This document shows positions 15,881 to 26,181 of a DNA stretch of 64,000 nucleotides, piece after piece. Origin of the DNA: Streptomyces nojiriensis. GTDB taxonomy: Bacteria; Actinomycetota; Actinomycetes; Streptomycetales; Streptomycetaceae. A model generated the notes under the pieces. The model did not search any database. It was not told the origin of the DNA and saw only the letters and a program-made list of their open reading frames with translations. The stretch spans positions 1,612,001 to 1,676,000 of the forward strand of contig NZ_CP071139.1 in assembly GCF_017639205.1 (NCBI RefSeq), read 5' to 3'. Numbering within the stretch: position 1 is the stretch's first letter; each line of letters opens with the position of its first letter. A program made the translations under genes and the position numbers.

Positions 15881-17743
15881 TCACACATTTACCGGAGCCA
15901 GCTGGACGCCCTCGGGCGGTTCGGGCGCGAGCGCGGCGTCCCGGTCCCGGCGGACCAGGGCCGCGTACCGGCCGTCCACCTTCAGCAGCTCCTCATGGGT
16001 GCCGCGCTCGGCGATGCGCCCGGCGTCCAGGACCACGATCTGGTCGGCGTCGCGGACGGTGGAGAGGCGGTGCGCGATGGTGATGGTCGTACGGCCGGCT
16101 GAGAGGTTGTCGATGGCCCGCTGGACGGCGTGCTCGGTACGGGTGTCCAGGGCGCTGGTGGCCTCGTCGAGGATCAGCACCGGCGGGTCCCGCAGGATGG
16201 TGCGGGCGATGGCCAGGCGCTGCTTCTCACCTCCGGAGAACCGGTAGCCGCGCTCGCCGACCAGGGTGTCGTACCCGTCGGGCAGGGAGGCGATGTGGTC
16301 GTGGATCTGGGCCGCGCGGGCCGCCTCGGCGATCTCCTCGTCGGTGGCGTCGGGCTTGGCGAAGCGCAGGTTGTCGGCGACCGAGGCGTGAAAGAGATAG
16401 GTCTCCTGGGAGACCACGCCGATCGAGCGGGCCAGCGAGTCGAAGTCGAGGTCGCGCACGTCCACCCCGTCGAGGGCGACCCGCCCGCCGGTGACGTCGT
16501 AGAGCCGGGGCACCAGGTAGCTGAGGGTGCTCTTGCCGGAGCCGGTCGGGCCGACGACGGCGAGGGACCCGCCGGCCGGAACGGTGATGTCGATCCCCGA
16601 AAGGGTCGGGCCGCTCTTGGCGTCGTACGCGAAGTGCACGTCCTCCAGGGTGACCTCGCCCTTGGCCCGGTCCAGCCGCACCGCGTCCGCGCGCTCGGTG
16701 ATGTCCACCGGCAGGTCGAGGTACTCGAAGATGCGGGCGAACAGCGCGAGTGAGGTCTGTATCTGCACGCCGGTCGACAGCAGGCTCACGGCGGGCCGGA
16801 ACAGGCCCTGCTGGAGCGTGACGAAGGCGACGAGGGTGCCGACGGAGAGCGAGGGGGCGCCCGTCTGGAGGGCGATGCCGGCCGCCCAGTAGATGAGGGC
16901 GGGCATCGCGGCCATGACGATGCCGATGGTGGACATCCGCCAGCGCCCGGCCATGCTGGAGCGCACCTCGAGGCCGACGAGCTTCTCGGACTCGGCGGAG
17001 AACGCGGAGGTGAGGGACTCGGAGCGGCCCATGGTGCGGCCGAGCAGGATGCCGCTCACCGAGAGCGACTCGGTGACCGTCGCGGCCATGGCGGCCATCT
17101 GCTTCTGCCGCTTCGTGGTGATCTTCTTGCGCTCCCGGCCGACCCGCCGACTGATCCACACGAAGACGGGGAGCAGGAGGAGCGAGACGAGGGTGAGCCG
17201 CCAGTCGAGCGCGAGCATGGCGACCACGGAGGCGACGACGGCCGTCAGGTTCGAGACGAGCGAGGTCGCGGTGGAGGTGACGGTGGCCTGCATGCCGCCG
17301 ATGTCGTTGGCGATGCGGGACTGCACCTCTCCGGTGCGGGTCCGGGTGAAGAAGGCCAGCGGCATCCGCTGGAGCTGCGCGTAGACGGCGGTGCGCAGGT
17401 CGTGCATGACGCGCTGGCCGACGGTGGTGGAGATCAGGGTCTGGAGCACGCCGAAGACGCTGGTGACGACGGCGGTGAGGATCATGCCGAGCGCGAGCAG
17501 GCTGAGCAGCCCGGTGCGGCCCTGCGGGATCGCGACGTCGAGGATCTCCCGGAGCATGAACGGCGAGGCGACGCCGACCAGTGAGGAGGCGCCGACCAGC
17601 AGGCCGACGACGGCGAGCCGGCCGCGGTAGGGCCGGAACAGGCCCACGATGCGGCGCAGCTCACGCGGCTGCTCCGCCGGGGCGGGACGGGCGGGGTCGA
17701 TGGGGTCTTTCGATGGGATCCACTTCGGTTCGTCGTGCGGCAT
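15881..17743 (-). CDS. ABC exporter, fused membrane and ATPase domains
   Basis: Multidrug-type half transporter of 620 residues that should work as a homodimer. Six membrane helices span about residues 40-330. The ATPase part has Walker A VVGPTGSGKST, signature FSGGEKQRLAIARTIL, Walker B VLILDEATSALD and the switch His in TIAHRLST, all intact. ATG at 17743 has GAGAGGG upstream; a longer frame from 17830 would cross the palindromic operator and is rejected. It is divergent from a MarR regulator with a strong palindrome between them, a common arrangement for drug-induced efflux. The substrate is unknown. Confidence 0.92.
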   Translation of the reverse strand: MPHDEPKWIPSKDPIDPARPAPAEQPRELRRIVGLFRPYRGRLAVVGLLVGASSLVGVASPFMLREILDVAIPQGRTGLLSLLALGMILTAVVTSVFGVLQTLISTTVGQRVMHDLRTAVYAQLQRMPLAFFTRTRTGEVQSRIANDIGGMQATVTSTATSLVSNLTAVVASVVAMLALDWRLTLVSLLLLPVFVWISRRVGRERKKITTKRQKQMAAMAATVTESLSVSGILLGRTMGRSESLTSAFSAESEKLVGLEVRSSMAGRWRMSTIGIVMAAMPALIYWAAGIALQTGAPSLSVGTLVAFVTLQQGLFRPAVSLLSTGVQIQTSLALFARIFEYLDLPVDITERADAVRLDRAKGEVTLEDVHFAYDAKSGPTLSGIDITVPAGGSLAVVGPTGSGKSTLSYLVPRLYDVTGGRVALDGVDVRDLDFDSLARSIGVVSQETYLFHASVADNLRFAKPDATDEEIAEAARAAQIHDHIASLPDGYDTLVGERGYRFSGGEKQRLAIARTILRDPPVLILDEATSALDTRTEHAVQRAIDNLSAGRTTITIAHRLSTVRDADQIVVLDAGRIAERGTHEELLKVDGRYAALVRRDRDAALAPEPPEGVQLAPVNV

Positions 17744-17817
17744 GGGCACCCTCTCGGGGGTCAGGAGTCGGGGTCGAGGTCTTCGCGATGTCCCCTTCGG
17801 CGAAGTCGGGGCCATTG

Positions 17818-17850
17818 GAGCATAGGTCATTGTTACCTATGCTCACAATG
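17818..17850. promoter_or_regulatory. Nested palindromes between ABC exporter and MarR gene
   Basis: GAGCATAGGT (17818-17827) and ACCTATGCTC (17835-17844) are perfect 10-bp arms around CATTGTT. Interleaved with it, CATTGT (17828-17833) and ACAATG (17845-17850) form a second perfect inverted repeat. The site is 26 bases upstream of the MarR start and 75 bases upstream of the exporter start. It is the best candidate for the MarR operator. Confidence 0.7.
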
Positions 17851-17875
17851 AACGCCATCCTGATATTGTTCCCGC

Positions 17876-18328
17876 ATGAGCTCCGCCTCCGACACCGATC
17901 GCCTCCTCGCCGAACAGCTCCTGCGGCTGACGCGCAGGCTGCACCGGATCCAGAAGCGCCACATGGTGCCGCTCGGGATCACTCCCGCCCAGAGTCGTTT
18001 GCTGCGCCTCGTCTCGCACTACGAGGGCGAGCAGGCACCCCGTATGGCGGATCTCGCCGCCCGCCTGGAAGTCGTGCCGCGCGCGGTGACCACCCTCGTG
18101 GACGGCCTGGAGGCGGCCGACTGCGTACGGCGCGCACCCGACCCCGCGAACCGCCGCGTCATCCGGATCGAGCTCACCGACACCGGCCGCGCCACGCTGC
18201 GCCGTCTGCGCAACGCGCGAACCGACGCGGCGGAGGAGATCCTGGCTCCGTTGACCGCCGACCAGCGCGAAGTGCTCGGCGGTCTGCTGAACGCCCTGTC
18301 GGACGCCCCGGCGGAGCGCACCTGCTGA
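17876..18328 (+). CDS. MarR-family transcriptional regulator of the ABC exporter
   Basis: Regulator of 150 residues. The winged helix is clear: ITPAQSRLLRLV, then MADLAARLEVVPRAVTTLVDGLEAAD (recognition helix region) and the wing DPANRRVIRIELTDTGRA. ATG at 17876 lies close to the nested palindromes, so autorepression and repression of the divergent exporter are likely. The next gene starts 40 bases downstream in the same direction. Confidence 0.9.
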   Translation: MSSASDTDRLLAEQLLRLTRRLHRIQKRHMVPLGITPAQSRLLRLVSHYEGEQAPRMADLAARLEVVPRAVTTLVDGLEAADCVRRAPDPANRRVIRIELTDTGRATLRRLRNARTDAAEEILAPLTADQREVLGGLLNALSDAPAERTC

Positions 18329-18368
18329 GTAGGCCACCCGTGGGCCTCGACGACGCGAGGGGTCGCAG

Positions 18369-21305
18369 ATGCCGCTGCTGGAACCGAAGCCGGGGTCCCT
18401 GCGCCCCCGCAGCATCAGCGGCCCCGCCCCCGACCGGCTCCCCGGGCACCGGGCCGGCGGCACGCCCGAGCCGCTGCGCACCGAGCTGACCGGGCTGCTC
18501 GGCCCCGAGAAGGTGCTGTGGAAGGTCTCCGACCTGGTCCGCTACGCCTCCGACGCCTCCCCCTACCGCTTCGTACCCCAGGTCGTGGTGGTCGCCGAGG
18601 ACATCGACGACGTCTCCGCGGTGCTCTCGTACGCCCACGGACGGCAGCGCGAGGTCGTCTTCCGCGCCGCCGGGACCTCGCTGAACGGCCAGGCCCAGGG
18701 GGAGGACATCCTGGTCGACGTACGCCGCCACTGGGCCGGGATCGAGGTGTTGGAGGAGGGCCGGCGGGCCCGGATCCGGCCCGGCACCACCGTGGCCCGG
18801 GCGAACGCGGCCCTCGCGCGGCACGGCCGGATCCTCGGCCCCGACCCGGCCAGCGCCGTCGCCTGCACCCTCGGCGGGGTCGTCGCCAACAACGCCTCCG
18901 GCATGACGGCGGGCACCACCCGCAACTCCTACCGCACGCTCTCCTCCCTCACCTTCGTCCTGCCGGGCGGCACCGTCGTGGACACCGCCGACCCGCTGGC
19001 CGACGAGGAGCTGTCACGCGCCGAACCGGCCCTGTGCCACGGGCTGATGGAGATCAAGCGGGAGATCGAGGCCGACCCCGCGCTCGTCGCCCGGATCCGG
19101 GCCAAGTACGAGATCAAGAACACCACCGGCTACCGCCTCGACGCCTACCTGGACGGCACCACCCCCGTCGAGATCCTGCGCGGGCTCATGGTCGGCTCGG
19201 AGGGCACCCTCGGCTTCATCTCCGAGGTCGTCTTCGACACCCTCCCGCTGGACCGCGAGGTCTGCTCCGCCCTGCTGTTCTTCCCCTCACTGCCCGCGGC
19301 GGCCGCGGCCGTACCCCTCTTCAACGAGGCGGGCGCCGTCGCTGTCGAGCTGATGGACGGCAACACCCTGCGCGCCTCGGTCAGCGTCGCGGGGGTGCCC
19401 GCCGACTGGGCGGACCTGCCCCGGGAGACCACGGCCCTGCTCGTGGAGTTCCGGGCGCCGGACGAAGCCGGCCGGGACGCCCGCGCGGAACGGGCCGCCC
19501 GGCTCCTCGACGGGCTCGACCTGGTCGCCCCGGCGGCTTCGGTCACCAACTCCTTCACCTGCGACCCGAAGACCGTGGGCGGCTACTGGCAGGCCCGCAA
19601 GGCCTTCGTCACCGCCGTCGGCGGAGCCCGCGCCCGGGGCACCACTCTGATCACCGAGGACTTCGCGGTGCCGCCGTCCCGGCTGGCCGAAGCCTGCGAG
19701 GCGCTCCTCTCGCTCCAGGCGGAGCACGGTTTCGACGCGGCCGTCGCCGGTCACGCGGCCCACGGCAACCTGCACTTCATGCTCGCCTTCGACGCGGCCG
19801 ACCCCGCCGACGTCGAGCGGTACGGGGCCTTCATGGAGGCCTTCTGCCGGCTCACCGTGGAGCGGTTCGACGGTTCCCTGAAGGCCGAGCACTCCACGGG
19901 CCGCAACATGGCCCCCTTCCTGGAACTGGAATGGGGCCCCGCGGCCGCGGCCCTGATGTGGCGCACCAAGCGGCTCGTGGACCCGGAGGGGGTGCTCGCC
20001 CCGCGCATCCTCCTCGACCGCGACCCACGGGCCCACCTGCGCGGCCTGAAGACCATCCCGCAGGTGGAGGCGGTGGTCGACGCCTGCATCGAGTGCGGCT
20101 TCTGCGAACCGACGTGCCCCAGCGGGGACCTGACGACCACTCCGCGCCAGCGCATCGTGCTGCGCCGCGAGATGCTGCGCCAGCAGCCCGGCTCCCCCGT
20201 GCTGGACGGACTGCTCGCCTCCTACGGCTACGACGCGGTGGACACCTGCGCGGCCGACTCCACCTGCAAGCTCGCCTGCCCGGTCGGCATCGACACCGGC
20301 GCGCTGATGAAGGACTTCCGCCACCGCCGCCACGGCCCGCGCGAGGAGGCCGCCGCCGCGCTGGCCGCCCGGCGGTTCGGGGCCGCCGAGTCCGCCGCCC
20401 GGCTCGCGGTGGCCGCCGCCGACCGGATCCCCTCCGGGGCCGGCGACCGGCTGCTGGCAGCGGTCACCGGGGCCGCGCGCAAGGCCGTACGTCCGGACCT
20501 GGTTCCGCAGTGGCCGGCGCGGATCCCCGGCGCCGCCGCCCGTCACCTGCCGCCGACCCGGCGGGTGGGCGCCGCGGCCGTGTACTACCCGGCCTGCGTC
20601 AACCGGATCTTCGGCGGCCCGGAGGGCCGGCCCGGCCCCTCCCTGCCCGAGGCCGTGGTGGCCGTGTCGGAACGGGCCGGGCGGCCCGTCTGGATCCCCG
20701 GCGACGTCGGCGGCACCTGCTGCGCGACGATCTGGAACTCCAAGGGCTACGAGGCCGGCACCCGGGTGATGGCCAACCGGATCGTCGAGGCGGCCTGGGG
20801 GTGGACGGCCGGCGGACTGCTGCCGCTGGTCGTGGACGCCTCCTCCTGCACGCTGGGCATCGCGCGCGAGGTGGTCCCGTACCTGACGCCGGAGAACCGG
20901 GCCCTCCACGCGGAGCTGCGGATCCTCGACTCGACCGTGTGGGCCGCCGAGGAGCTGCTGCCGCGGCTGGAGGTCCGGCGCAGGGTCGGCTCGGCCGTGC
21001 TCCACCCGACCTGCTCGATGCGCCACTTGGGCGACGAGGACCGGCTGCGGGCGGTGGCCGAGGCGTGCGCCGAGGAGGTGGTGGTCCCCGACGACGCGGG
21101 CTGCTGCGCCTTCGCGGGCGACCGGGGAATGCTGCACCCGGAACTGACGGCCTCGGCGACGGCGCGCGAGGCGGCGGAGGTGACCGCTCGGTCCTTCGAC
21201 GCGCACCTGTCGGCGAACCGGATGTGCGAGGTGGGCATGGACCGGGCGACGGGACGGACCTACTATTCGGCCCTGCTCGAACTGGAGCGCGCCACCCGCC
21301 CGTGA
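18369..21305 (+). CDS. FAD-linked oxidase fused to Fe-S/CCG domains (D-lactate dehydrogenase type)
   Basis: Oxidises a 2-hydroxy acid, most likely D-lactate or glycolate, and passes electrons on through Fe-S clusters. The 978 residues hold an FAD-binding PCMH domain (about 60-230, with AGTSLNGQAQGEDILVD and NNASGMTAGTT), an FAD-oxidase C-terminal domain (about 250-530, with GHAAHGNLHFML), a ferredoxin-like part (CIECGFCEPTCPS near 573 and CAADSTCKLACPVG near 625) and two CCG half-domains (GGTCC and DDAGCCAFAG). ATG at 18369 has GAGGGG upstream. The single-chain fusion corresponds to the separate LutA/GlcF-type and GlcD-type subunits of other bacteria. Confidence 0.9.
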   Translation: MPLLEPKPGSLRPRSISGPAPDRLPGHRAGGTPEPLRTELTGLLGPEKVLWKVSDLVRYASDASPYRFVPQVVVVAEDIDDVSAVLSYAHGRQREVVFRAAGTSLNGQAQGEDILVDVRRHWAGIEVLEEGRRARIRPGTTVARANAALARHGRILGPDPASAVACTLGGVVANNASGMTAGTTRNSYRTLSSLTFVLPGGTVVDTADPLADEELSRAEPALCHGLMEIKREIEADPALVARIRAKYEIKNTTGYRLDAYLDGTTPVEILRGLMVGSEGTLGFISEVVFDTLPLDREVCSALLFFPSLPAAAAAVPLFNEAGAVAVELMDGNTLRASVSVAGVPADWADLPRETTALLVEFRAPDEAGRDARAERAARLLDGLDLVAPAASVTNSFTCDPKTVGGYWQARKAFVTAVGGARARGTTLITEDFAVPPSRLAEACEALLSLQAEHGFDAAVAGHAAHGNLHFMLAFDAADPADVERYGAFMEAFCRLTVERFDGSLKAEHSTGRNMAPFLELEWGPAAAALMWRTKRLVDPEGVLAPRILLDRDPRAHLRGLKTIPQVEAVVDACIECGFCEPTCPSGDLTTTPRQRIVLRREMLRQQPGSPVLDGLLASYGYDAVDTCAADSTCKLACPVGIDTGALMKDFRHRRHGPREEAAAALAARRFGAAESAARLAVAAADRIPSGAGDRLLAAVTGAARKAVRPDLVPQWPARIPGAAARHLPPTRRVGAAAVYYPACVNRIFGGPEGRPGPSLPEAVVAVSERAGRPVWIPGDVGGTCCATIWNSKGYEAGTRVMANRIVEAAWGWTAGGLLPLVVDASSCTLGIAREVVPYLTPENRALHAELRILDSTVWAAEELLPRLEVRRRVGSAVLHPTCSMRHLGDEDRLRAVAEACAEEVVVPDDAGCCAFAGDRGMLHPELTASATAREAAEVTARSFDAHLSANRMCEVGMDRATGRTYYSALLELERATRP

Positions 21306-21465
21306 GCGCCGGGGCGCGCAACCCCCTTGACCAGGCGCCACGTTCTCCCCCGCCGCCGTAAACCTGCTGGCCGCAGCGCGCGTCCGACGGAAAACCGATT
21401 GCCGGGCGCCGGTCCTGAAGGCGAACCTTGCACGGTTTGGACCACTCGACCAGTCATGGGGCGTC

Positions 21466-23376
21466 ATGCAGATCAGCGATCTTCCGTATCCGGATCCAGG
21501 GGTACCCGACGCTCGTTCCGGCCCCCGGTTCCTGCTGTGGCTGGGGCGCGGTCAACTCGGCGGACAGCTCAAGAGCCTGTGCTGGGGGGTGCTGCACTTC
21601 ACCGGCGTCGCCGCACTGCCGTACGCGGTGGGTCTCGGCGTCGACGCGGTCGTCGACCGCGAGCCGAACGGGCTGCTGCTCGTCGGCGTGCTGCTCCTGG
21701 TCACCGGCGTCGCGATCTCGGTCGGCGACGCCATGCTCCACCGCACGGCCGTCACCAACTGGATCACCGCCGCGGCCCGGGTGCAGCAGCTCCTGGCGCG
21801 CAAGACGGCCGAGCTGGGCTCCGCCCTCACCCGGCGGGTCGCCGCGGGTGAGGTGGTCGCGGTGTCCACCGGCGACGTGGAGAAGATCGGATGGTTCGTC
21901 GAGGCGGTCTCGCGCTTCCTCGCGGCCGTCTTCTCCGTCGTCCTCGTCTGCGTCGGGCTGCTGTTCTACGCCCCCGAACTCGGCGTGGTCGTGGCCATCG
22001 GCGTGCCGGTGATCGCACTGGCCTCGCTGCCGCTGCTGCCGCGCGCCACCCGGCGCGCCGACGTCCAGCGGGAGAAGGCGGGCAAGGCCACCGAGCTGGC
22101 CTCCGACACCGTCGCGGGCCTGCGCGTGCTGCGCGGCATCGGCGGTGAGGAGCTGTTCCTCGGCCGCTACCGCGAGGCCTCGCAGGAGGTCCGCAAGGCA
22201 GCCGTGCGCAGCGCCCGGATGTGGGCGCTGATCTCCGCGATCCAGGTGGTGCTCCCGGGCGCGCTGATGATCACGGTGGTCTGGTACGGCGCCACGCTCG
22301 TCTCGGAGGGGCGCATCGCGGTGGGCGAGCTGGTCGCCGCGTTCAGCGCGGTGGCGACCCTGCTCTACCAGTTGCGGCACTTCCAGGAGATCGCCATGGC
22401 GTACTCCTTCTCGCGTCCCTCCGCCCAGCGGGCGGCCCGGGTGCTGTCACTGAGCCGGACGGACGCCGCCGCCGAGCGTCCCGCGCGCACGGATCCGGTG
22501 ACGGCACCGGCCGCGGGCGGGGACCTGTACGACCCGCGGACCGGGCTGCTGGCGCCCACCGGGCGGTTCACCGCCGTCGTGTGCGGGGACCCGGACCTGG
22601 CCGGACGACTCGCCGAACGCCTGGGCGGCCACCCGATGGACGGGGATCCGGCGTCGGACGCCGGATCCGGATCCGGGGCAGGGGCCGAAGCGGGGACCGG
22701 TTCGGGGGTCGATGCGGCCGACCCGGCCGGGGCGCCGTCCGTGCTCCTCGGCGGGGTCGCGCTGGACGAGCTGGAACTGGACACCGCGCGCTCCCTGGTC
22801 CTCGTCCAGGACAAGGATCCGGTGCTGCTGTCCGGGACCCTGCGGGAGCTGTTCGACGTACCGGCCTCCGGAGCGGTCGAGTCCGCTGCGGCTCTGGACG
22901 CTGCCCATTGCGCGGACGTGCTGGACGCGCTGCTGCAGTCGGCGCCGGACGGGGTCGAGGACCCGATGGACGCCCGGATCACCGAGCGCGGCCGGTCCCT
23001 GTCGGGCGGCCAGCGCCAGCGGCTCGCCCTGGCCCGGTCCCTGGTCACCGACCCGGAGGTGCTCGTGCTCGACGAGCCGACCTCCGCGGTCGACTCGCAC
23101 ACCGAGGCTCGGATCGCGGACGGGATCGCGGCCCTGCGGGCGGGGCGGACCACGGTGGTACTGGCGTCCTCGCCGCTGCTGCTGGACCGCGCGGACCGGG
23201 TCGTGCTCATCGACGGGGGCACGGTGGCGGCCGTCGGTACCCACCGCGAGCTGCTGCGGCGCGAGCCGCGCTACCGGGCGGTCGTCACCCGCGAGACCGA
23301 CGAGGAGCAGCGGCTCGGCGGGCTGGAACTGACAGAGCTGACAGAAGCACTCACAGAGATCGAGGAATCCGCATGA
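21466..23376 (+). CDS. ABC exporter subunit A with a degenerate Walker A
   Basis: Half transporter of 636 residues with six membrane helices (about 25-310). The ATPase part keeps the signature [16 protein letters not shown], Walker [13 protein letters not shown] and the Q-loop LVLVQDKDP. The Walker A region reads [19 protein letters not shown] with no GxxGxGKS/T, and the switch His is replaced ([10 protein letters not shown]). A long Gly/Ala/acid linker (about 395-420) follows the lost P-loop. Its stop overlaps the start of subunit B (ATGA). Read with subunit B, it supplies the signature for the one working ATP site. Confidence 0.9.
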   Translation: MQISDLPYPDPGVPDARSGPRFLLWLGRGQLGGQLKSLCWGVLHFTGVAALPYAVGLGVDAVVDREPNGLLLVGVLLLVTGVAISVGDAMLHRTAVTNWITAAARVQQLLARKTAELGSALTRRVAAGEVVAVSTGDVEKIGWFVEAVSRFLAAVFSVVLVCVGLLFYAPELGVVVAIGVPVIALASLPLLPRATRRADVQREKAGKATELASDTVAGLRVLRGIGGEELFLGRYREASQEVRKAAVRSARMWALISAIQVVLPGALMITVVWYGATLVSEGRIAVGELVAAFSAVATLLYQLRHFQEIAMAYSFSRPSAQRAARVLSLSRTDAAAERPARTDPVTAPAAGGDLYDPRTGLLAPTGRFTAVVCGDPDLAGRLAERLGGHPMDGDPASDAGSGSGAGAEAGTGSGVDAADPAGAPSVLLGGVALDELELDTARSLVLVQDKDPVLLSGTLRELFDVPASGAVESAAALDAAHCADVLDALLQSAPDGVEDPMDARITERGRSLSGGQRQRLALARSLVTDPEVLVLDEPTSAVDSHTEARIADGIAALRAGRTTVVLASSPLLLDRADRVVLIDGGTVAAVGTHRELLRREPRYRAVVTRETDEEQRLGGLELTELTEALTEIEESA

Positions 23377-25154
23377 TCGGCGTGGCGCCGCCAGAGTACG
23401 ATCCCGCGGCCCCCGACTCGGCCGCGACCCTGCCCGTGGGCACGTCGGCGACCGTACGGGACTATGTGCGCGGCCTGTTCCGGCGCCACCGGCGGGCCTT
23501 CGTGGCGCTGGTGGGCGTCAACGCGGCCGCGGTGATCGCCTCCATGGTCGGCCCGTACCTGCTGGGCCGCATCGTGGACGACCTCTCGGAGGGGGCGCGC
23601 GAGCTGCATCTGGGGCGGGTGGCGCTGCTGTTCGCGCTGGCGCTGGCGGTCCAGACGTTCTTCACCCGGCTGGTGCGGCTGCGCGGGGCGATGCTCGGCG
23701 AGGAGATGCTGGCCGATCTGCGCGAGGACTTCCTGGTGCGGTCGGTGGGTCTGCCGCCGGGCGTGCTGGAGCGGGCCGGTACCGGTGATCTGCTGTCGCG
23801 GATCACCACCGACATCGACCGGCTGGCGAACGCGATGCGCGAGGCCGTGCCCCAGCTGGCCATCGGTGTGGTGTGGGCGGGGCTGCTGTTCGGGGCGCTC
23901 GCGGTGACCGCGCCGCCGCTGGCGCTGGCCGCGCTGGTGGCGCTGCCGGTGCTGGTGATCGGCTGCCGCTGGTACTTCCGGCGGGCGCCGTCCGCGTACC
24001 GCTCGGAGGCGGCGGGCTACGCGGCGGTCTCGGCCGTGCTCACCGAGACGGTGGACGCGGGCCGCACGATCGAGGCGCACCGCCTCGGGCCGGAGCGGAT
24101 CGCACTGTCGGAGCGGCGGATCTCCCAGTGGGTGGCGTGGGAGCGGTACACCCTCTTCTTGCGGACGGTGCTCTTCCCCGTCATCAACGTCACCTTCGTG
24201 ACGATCCTCGGCTCGGTGTTGCTGATCGGCGGCTTCTGCGTGCTGCGGGGCTGGATGTCGGTCGGGCAGCTGACCACGGGCGCGCTGCTGGCGCAGATGC
24301 TGGTCGACCCGATCGGTCTGATCCTGCGCTGGTACGACGAGCTGCAGGTCGCCCAGGTCTCGCTCGGCCGCCTGGTGGGCGTGCGGGAGATCGAACCGGA
24401 CGCGGGGGACGCGAAGGTGGCGCCCGAGGGCCGGGACGTGCGGGCCCAGGAGGTCCACTTCGGCTACCGGGAGGGCGTGGACGTCCTGCACCAGGTGTCG
24501 ATGTCCGTGCCGCCGGGCACCAGGATGGCGCTGGTCGGCCCCTCGGGGGCGGGCAAGTCGACCCTGGGACGGCTGCTCGCGGGCATCTACGCGCCCCGGA
24601 CCGGCGAGGTCACCCTCGGCGGGGCGCGGCTGTCGCGGATGCCCGCGGAGCGGGTGCGCGAGCACGTGGCCCTGGTCAACCAGGAGCACCACGTGTTCGT
24701 GGGCACACTGCGGGACAATCTCCTCCTCGCTCGGACGGGGGCCGGTGACACCGAGCTGTGGGCGGCGCTGGCGGCGGTGGACGCCGACGGCTGGGCGCGG
24801 GCCATGGAGGCCGGCCTGGACACCGAGGTCGGTTCCGGCGGCACGGCGCTGACCCCGGCGCAGGCGCAGCAGATCGCGCTCGCCCGGCTGGTGCTGGCCG
24901 ACCCGCACACGCTGGTGCTGGACGAGGCCACGTCGCTGCTGGACCCGCGCGCGGCCCGGCACTTGGAGCGCTCACTGGCCCGGGTGCTGGACGGCCGTAC
25001 GGTCATCGCCATCGCCCACCGGCTGCACACCGCGCACGACGCGGACGTGATCGCGGTGGTCGAGGGCGGCCGGATCAGCGAACTCGGCTCGCACGACGAG
25101 CTGGTCGCGGCCGACGGGGCGTACGCGGCCCTGTGGCGGTCCTGGCACGGCTGA
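23373..25154 (+). CDS. ABC exporter subunit B, catalytic partner
   Basis: Half transporter of 593 residues with six membrane helices and a complete P-loop: Walker [12 protein letters not shown], Walker [13 protein letters not shown] and switch His in [10 protein letters not shown]. Its signature is [15 protein letters not shown] instead of LSGGQ. With subunit A this gives one consensus site (Walker A of B with signature of A) and one degenerate site, as in asymmetric heterodimeric exporters such as TM287/288 or TAP. ATG at 23373 overlaps the upstream stop. The substrate is unknown. Confidence 0.92.
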   Translation: MIGVAPPEYDPAAPDSAATLPVGTSATVRDYVRGLFRRHRRAFVALVGVNAAAVIASMVGPYLLGRIVDDLSEGARELHLGRVALLFALALAVQTFFTRLVRLRGAMLGEEMLADLREDFLVRSVGLPPGVLERAGTGDLLSRITTDIDRLANAMREAVPQLAIGVVWAGLLFGALAVTAPPLALAALVALPVLVIGCRWYFRRAPSAYRSEAAGYAAVSAVLTETVDAGRTIEAHRLGPERIALSERRISQWVAWERYTLFLRTVLFPVINVTFVTILGSVLLIGGFCVLRGWMSVGQLTTGALLAQMLVDPIGLILRWYDELQVAQVSLGRLVGVREIEPDAGDAKVAPEGRDVRAQEVHFGYREGVDVLHQVSMSVPPGTRMALVGPSGAGKSTLGRLLAGIYAPRTGEVTLGGARLSRMPAERVREHVALVNQEHHVFVGTLRDNLLLARTGAGDTELWAALAAVDADGWARAMEAGLDTEVGSGGTALTPAQAQQIALARLVLADPHTLVLDEATSLLDPRAARHLERSLARVLDGRTVIAIAHRLHTAHDADVIAVVEGGRISELGSHDELVAADGAYAALWRSWHG

Positions 25155-25200
25155 TCCGGGAGCGCGTGCCCGGGAGGGCGTGTCCGGGAGGGCCGGAAGC

Positions 25201-25237
25201 AGGGCGGCGGGCGGGACCTGGTCCCGCCCGCCGCCCT
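25201..25237. terminator. Strong hairpin between convergent genes
   Basis: Perfect 17-bp arms AGGGCGGCGGGCGGGAC (25201-25217) and its complement (25221-25237) with a 3-base loop, in the 100-base gap between the ABC operon end (25154) and the convergent hydrolase stop (25255). Likely terminates both. Confidence 0.75.
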
Positions 25238-25254
25238 TCGCCGTCCGGTCTCCC

Positions 25255-26046
25255 TCAGATGAAACCGAGGGCCGAGGCGCCGCCGAAGCCGCCCAGCAGG
25301 ATGAAGACCGGCATGAGGACCTTCAGCTCCACCCAGCTGCCGGCCCGGAACCGCATCGCCTTGGGCGGGCCGATGGGGTACCAGCGCTTGCCGGCGATCG
25401 GCAGCGGCCACAGGACCGGGCAGCCGGAGACGGTGAGCGCGTCGCCGATGTCGTGGACCAGGGCCCCGAGCACGATCGGCAGGCCGAGCCAGAGGTACTC
25501 CTGGCCCGCTCCGTCGAACAGCCAGTTCGCGCCGTTGCCGGGCTGGTCGAGCACCCCCGCCAGGATCCACGCGCTGGTCGCGCCGAGCAGCCAGACCAGG
25601 ACGTCGCTGGACATCCGCGCGGCCCGCCACAGCAGGCCTTCGACCGCCAGCACCAGGTGCACGAAGAGCAGGGCGAGCACGCCCCAGCGGTCGGCGGTGA
25701 CGGCGAGCAGGGAGGCCCCGCCGCCGATCAGGACGGCCCAGAGCCAGGTGTGCGTCAGGGTGCGGTGGCCCCCGGTGCGGCGGGCGTCCTTCTTGGAGCG
25801 GGTGCCCTTGTAGACGGCGTAGGAGATCTTGTCGACCACCTCGCACACGCCCTTGGAGAGCGGCCCGAAGGCGCGCGAGATCGTCGCCGACTTGTGATCG
25901 AGGTCGGGGGCGAGGGCCGCCCCGGCGCAGATCAGCGCGCCGACGACGAGGACGGGCCAGGGCATGGGGTGTCCGGCGGCCGCGGTGGCCGCACCCACCC
26001 CCAGCCAGGCCGCTGCCCCGGACAGTGAGTGCGCCGGACCCATCAT
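25255..26046 (-). CDS. Membrane metal-dependent hydrolase (YdjM/DUF457-like)
   Basis: Integral membrane protein of 263 residues in the LexA-binding inner-membrane-associated hydrolase family; the reaction is not established. The metal-ligand-like motifs are HSLSGAAAWLG at the N-terminus, ALAPDLDHKSAT near 45, GGHRTLTHTWLW near 93 and LGALVHDIGDAL near 195, spread between about five membrane helices. Two consecutive ATG codons (26046, 26043) are possible starts. Divergent from the helicase gene. Confidence 0.85.
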   Translation of the reverse strand: MMGPAHSLSGAAAWLGVGAATAAAGHPMPWPVLVVGALICAGAALAPDLDHKSATISRAFGPLSKGVCEVVDKISYAVYKGTRSKKDARRTGGHRTLTHTWLWAVLIGGGASLLAVTADRWGVLALLFVHLVLAVEGLLWRAARMSSDVLVWLLGATSAWILAGVLDQPGNGANWLFDGAGQEYLWLGLPIVLGALVHDIGDALTVSGCPVLWPLPIAGKRWYPIGPPKAMRFRAGSWVELKVLMPVFILLGGFGGASALGFI

Positions 26047-26181
26047 GGTCGTTTCCCGCCCCGCTGGTGTGTGTTCGGGCCCGGTCGACTGTTTCGTTCG
26101 GGCCGCATCGACGGCACAGCGTACCGTCGGTGATCTTCATTCCGTCCGCCGGTTCCCTGATCCGGGGGGAAGCCAGGCAAG

